This document shows, in pieces, positions 62,380-64,000 of a DNA stretch of 64,000 nt. Under the pieces are notes generated by a model. It was not told the origin of the DNA and ran no database searches. It worked only from the letters and a program-made list of their open reading frames with translations. Every line of letters starts with the position of its first letter. Position 1 is the first letter of the stretch. The position numbers were made by a program, and so were the translations under genes. The DNA is from Lysobacterales bacterium (lineage in GTDB: Bacteria > Pseudomonadota > Gammaproteobacteria > Xanthomonadales > UBA2363). Location: positions 1 to 64,000 of the forward strand of contig JAHCAT010000013.1 of assembly GCA_019634735.1 (NCBI GenBank), read 5' to 3'.

Positions 62380-63933
62380 ATGCATCGACGTGGCTTCGTA
62401 CGCTCGCTGGGCGGTTTGCTGGTGGCTGCGCCGATGACCCGGCGGGCCGGGGCGGCTGGTCTTCCGGCGTTGCCCGGCGGCACACAGCTGGACCGCATCT
62501 TCACCGATGGCTTCGACCGCCTGCCTGGCGTCGAGCCGGTCGACGACGGCATCGAACTGGGTCAGGGCACGGTCTACCACATCGCCAAGACCGGCAACGA
62601 CGCCAATCCCGGCACCCAGGAGCAGCCCTTCCTCACCATCAACCGGTTCATGGCCGCGTGCGCACCCGGCGACACCGGCGTGGTCCGTGCCGGCGTCTAC
62701 CGTGAGTCCACGGTCGGCAATCCGCACGTGCCGCCGCAGGTCTGGATGGGCGATGTCATGGCGGCGATCGGCATGCGCGTCAACGGCGCACCGGGCAACC
62801 GCTGCACGCTGATGGCGCATCCCGACGACGTCGGCGCCGTGGTGATCGACGGCAACGGCAGCCTGGTCGGCATCCACGCCAACCAGAAGGACCACTGGAA
62901 CCTGTGGGGCCTGCGCATCGAGAACTGCCTGATGAACGGTATCGCCAGCTGGGGCCAGGCGCCGGATCATGTGCCGGACTTCGCGGCACTGTCGCGCTGG
63001 TGGAAGATCAGCAACTGCGCGGTCGCCCACGTCACCGGCCTGGCCCAGGACAACGTCGCCGGGATCGGCCCCTGGGGTACCCAGGGCTGGCACATCGTCA
63101 ACACCCACATCCACGACATCCACTCGATCGGCCATGTCGGCGGCGTCTCCGGCATCCTCGCCTACGGCGCGATCGGCCTGCTGGTCGAGCACTGCCGGAT
63201 CGCCGCGGTCGACCATGGCGTGTTCCTCAAGGACCACTTCCTGCTCACGGCCGAGCCGCGCACGCCGGCGCCGGGCGCCGAGATCCGCTACTGCGTGCTG
63301 GACACCCGCGAGTTCGTGCTGTTCAAGAGCTTCAGGGGCGATGGCTCCTGCGAGGCCGGGACCACGCGTTTCCACCACAACATCTGCTACGGAACCAACG
63401 CGGGCGAGACCATCGCCCGCGCCGTGATGGGCGGCACGCTCGGACAGAGCGAGGGCCTGTACTTCGAGCACAACCTGTTCGACGTGCAGGCGAGCAGCGC
63501 CGTGGTCCTGGAGTGCCAGGCGATGCGCGATGTCCGCATCCGCGGCAACATCCTGGTCAACGGCGGCGGCATGTACCGGTTCATGGACACCCACCTGGCC
63601 AGCCACCTGACCCAGGCCAACCACAACCTGTTCAGTCCGCACGTGATCACCGCGGTGATGGACGAATACAGCGCCAACCCGGTGCCGTACTGGTCGCTGG
63701 CGCAGTGGCAGGCGGCGCTTGCCAGCCAGTCGAACGCGCTGGGCTTCGACCATCCGGACACTGCAAGCCAGGTGGTGGCGACCGCCAGCCTGTTCGTGGA
63801 CCGTCCGGCTCGCGACTACCGGCACCGGCCCGGTTCACCGGCGCTGGGCCTGATGCCGGACGGCTCGCACTGCGGTCCCTACCAGCTCGGCCTGGAGACC
63901 ATCGGCCTGCTGTCGAACCACAGCGCCAGTTGA
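62380..63933 (+). CDS. Tat-exported right-handed beta-helix protein with IF-x-DGF motif
   Basis: The 517-residue precursor has a twin-arginine signal (HRRGFVRSLGGLLVAAPM) and then LDRIFTDGFDRLPG, the IF-x-DGF motif placed near the N terminus rather than the C terminus. The body is a parallel beta-helix: VYHIAKTGNDANPGTQEQPF (the usual DUF1565-like opening), then rungs such as HWNLWGLRIENCLMNGI, WHIVNTHIHDIHSIG and GLYFEHNLFDVQASSA. It is likely a polysaccharide lyase or surface-binding protein. GGGGGG precedes the ATG, and 168 bases separate it from the tandem family. Confidence 0.82.
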   Translation: MHRRGFVRSLGGLLVAAPMTRRAGAAGLPALPGGTQLDRIFTDGFDRLPGVEPVDDGIELGQGTVYHIAKTGNDANPGTQEQPFLTINRFMAACAPGDTGVVRAGVYRESTVGNPHVPPQVWMGDVMAAIGMRVNGAPGNRCTLMAHPDDVGAVVIDGNGSLVGIHANQKDHWNLWGLRIENCLMNGIASWGQAPDHVPDFAALSRWWKISNCAVAHVTGLAQDNVAGIGPWGTQGWHIVNTHIHDIHSIGHVGGVSGILAYGAIGLLVEHCRIAAVDHGVFLKDHFLLTAEPRTPAPGAEIRYCVLDTREFVLFKSFRGDGSCEAGTTRFHHNICYGTNAGETIARAVMGGTLGQSEGLYFEHNLFDVQASSAVVLECQAMRDVRIRGNILVNGGGMYRFMDTHLASHLTQANHNLFSPHVITAVMDEYSANPVPYWSLAQWQAALASQSNALGFDHPDTASQVVATASLFVDRPARDYRHRPGSPALGLMPDGSHCGPYQLGLETIGLLSNHSAS

Positions 63934-64000
63934 TTCCGACGCGACATCCCTCGAACAGGGGCGCACGGACCCGCATCCGCCAGGCGCGGCGCCGGACGTC

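Overview
The window is chromosomal DNA of very high G+C from a gammaproteobacterium, most likely of the order Xanthomonadales (Lysobacterales). The placement is an inference. It rests on the lexA-imuA-imuB-dnaE2 mutagenesis cassette, the asmA-like/mutY/yggX order, DUF6491, DUF4920 and TIGR02466-type families, a periplasmic DsbA/cytochrome c4 block, and secreted proteins carrying an IF-x-DGF motif. There is no phage, no intact transposase and no CRISPR array. The mobile signal is a dense set of short non-coding repeats.

Layout. 1-2669: repeat end, PLD-family lipoprotein, SixA-like phosphatase. 3107-7533: a small palindromic element, a TPR/2OG-Fe(II) oxygenase overlapping a second 2OG oxygenase, an orphan ParA ATPase and a third oxygenase (TIGR02466 type). 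7764-14552: HI0933-like flavoprotein, cca, NDUFA9-like reductase, soluble lytic transglycosylase and a TauE/SafE permease. 14703-18360: DsbA-like lipoprotein, EEP hydrolase, DsbA, cytochrome c4, then engB. 18510-24762: apt, EamA transporter, DUF3060 protein, methyltransferase, arsC, a TPR/beta-propeller protein and a Nudix hydrolase. 24817-29869: an accessory stretch with a rhodanese, tandem repeats, a histidine phosphatase, a YdeI-like protein, a broken toxin-antitoxin pair, a second TauE and a cupin. 30063-37594: lexA-imuA-imuB-dnaE2, with repeats inserted before dnaE2. 38274-45815: MscS channel, MAPEG, DUF4920, MBL hydrolase, ggt, ferredoxin, lipoprotein, coaD and rsmD, with a long G-rich heptad array between the last two. 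46147-50527: ftsY, asmA-like, mutY, yggX, a DUF6491 lipoprotein and tRNA-Phe(GAA). 50946-57203: HD hydrolase, AlkD-like repair protein, S41 peptidase, YihY, an SDR and a saccharopine-dehydrogenase-like reductase. 57703-63933: a secreted-protein locus with CotH/lamin-tail, three tandem related secreted proteins and a Tat-exported beta-helix protein.

Gene organisation. Many neighbours overlap by four bases (ATGA or GTGA), indicating compact operons: slt/NDUFA9, DMT/apt, EEP/dsbA-like, imuA/imuB, ferredoxin/ggt/MBL, cupin/TauE and the secreted paralogues. Several single genes have a -10-like hexamer exactly six bases before the start codon and no Shine-Dalgarno sequence, which suggests leaderless transcripts.

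Most notable. (i) A modular repeat system has two G/C-rich hairpins (called H1 and H2 here). They occur either inside a miniature element with terminal inverted repeats that abuts stop codons (9112-9392, 22171-22559, and a partial copy at 1-261), or flanking expanded tandem arrays (33806-34063, 37826-38249, 57427-57636). (ii) A tandem family of three apparently undescribed secreted proteins (60290-62211) sits beside proteins carrying the IF-x-DGF motif. (iii) The imu/dnaE2 mutasome proteins carry unusually large low-complexity insertions. (iv) Three Fe(II)/2OG-type oxygenases cluster around an orphan ParA.
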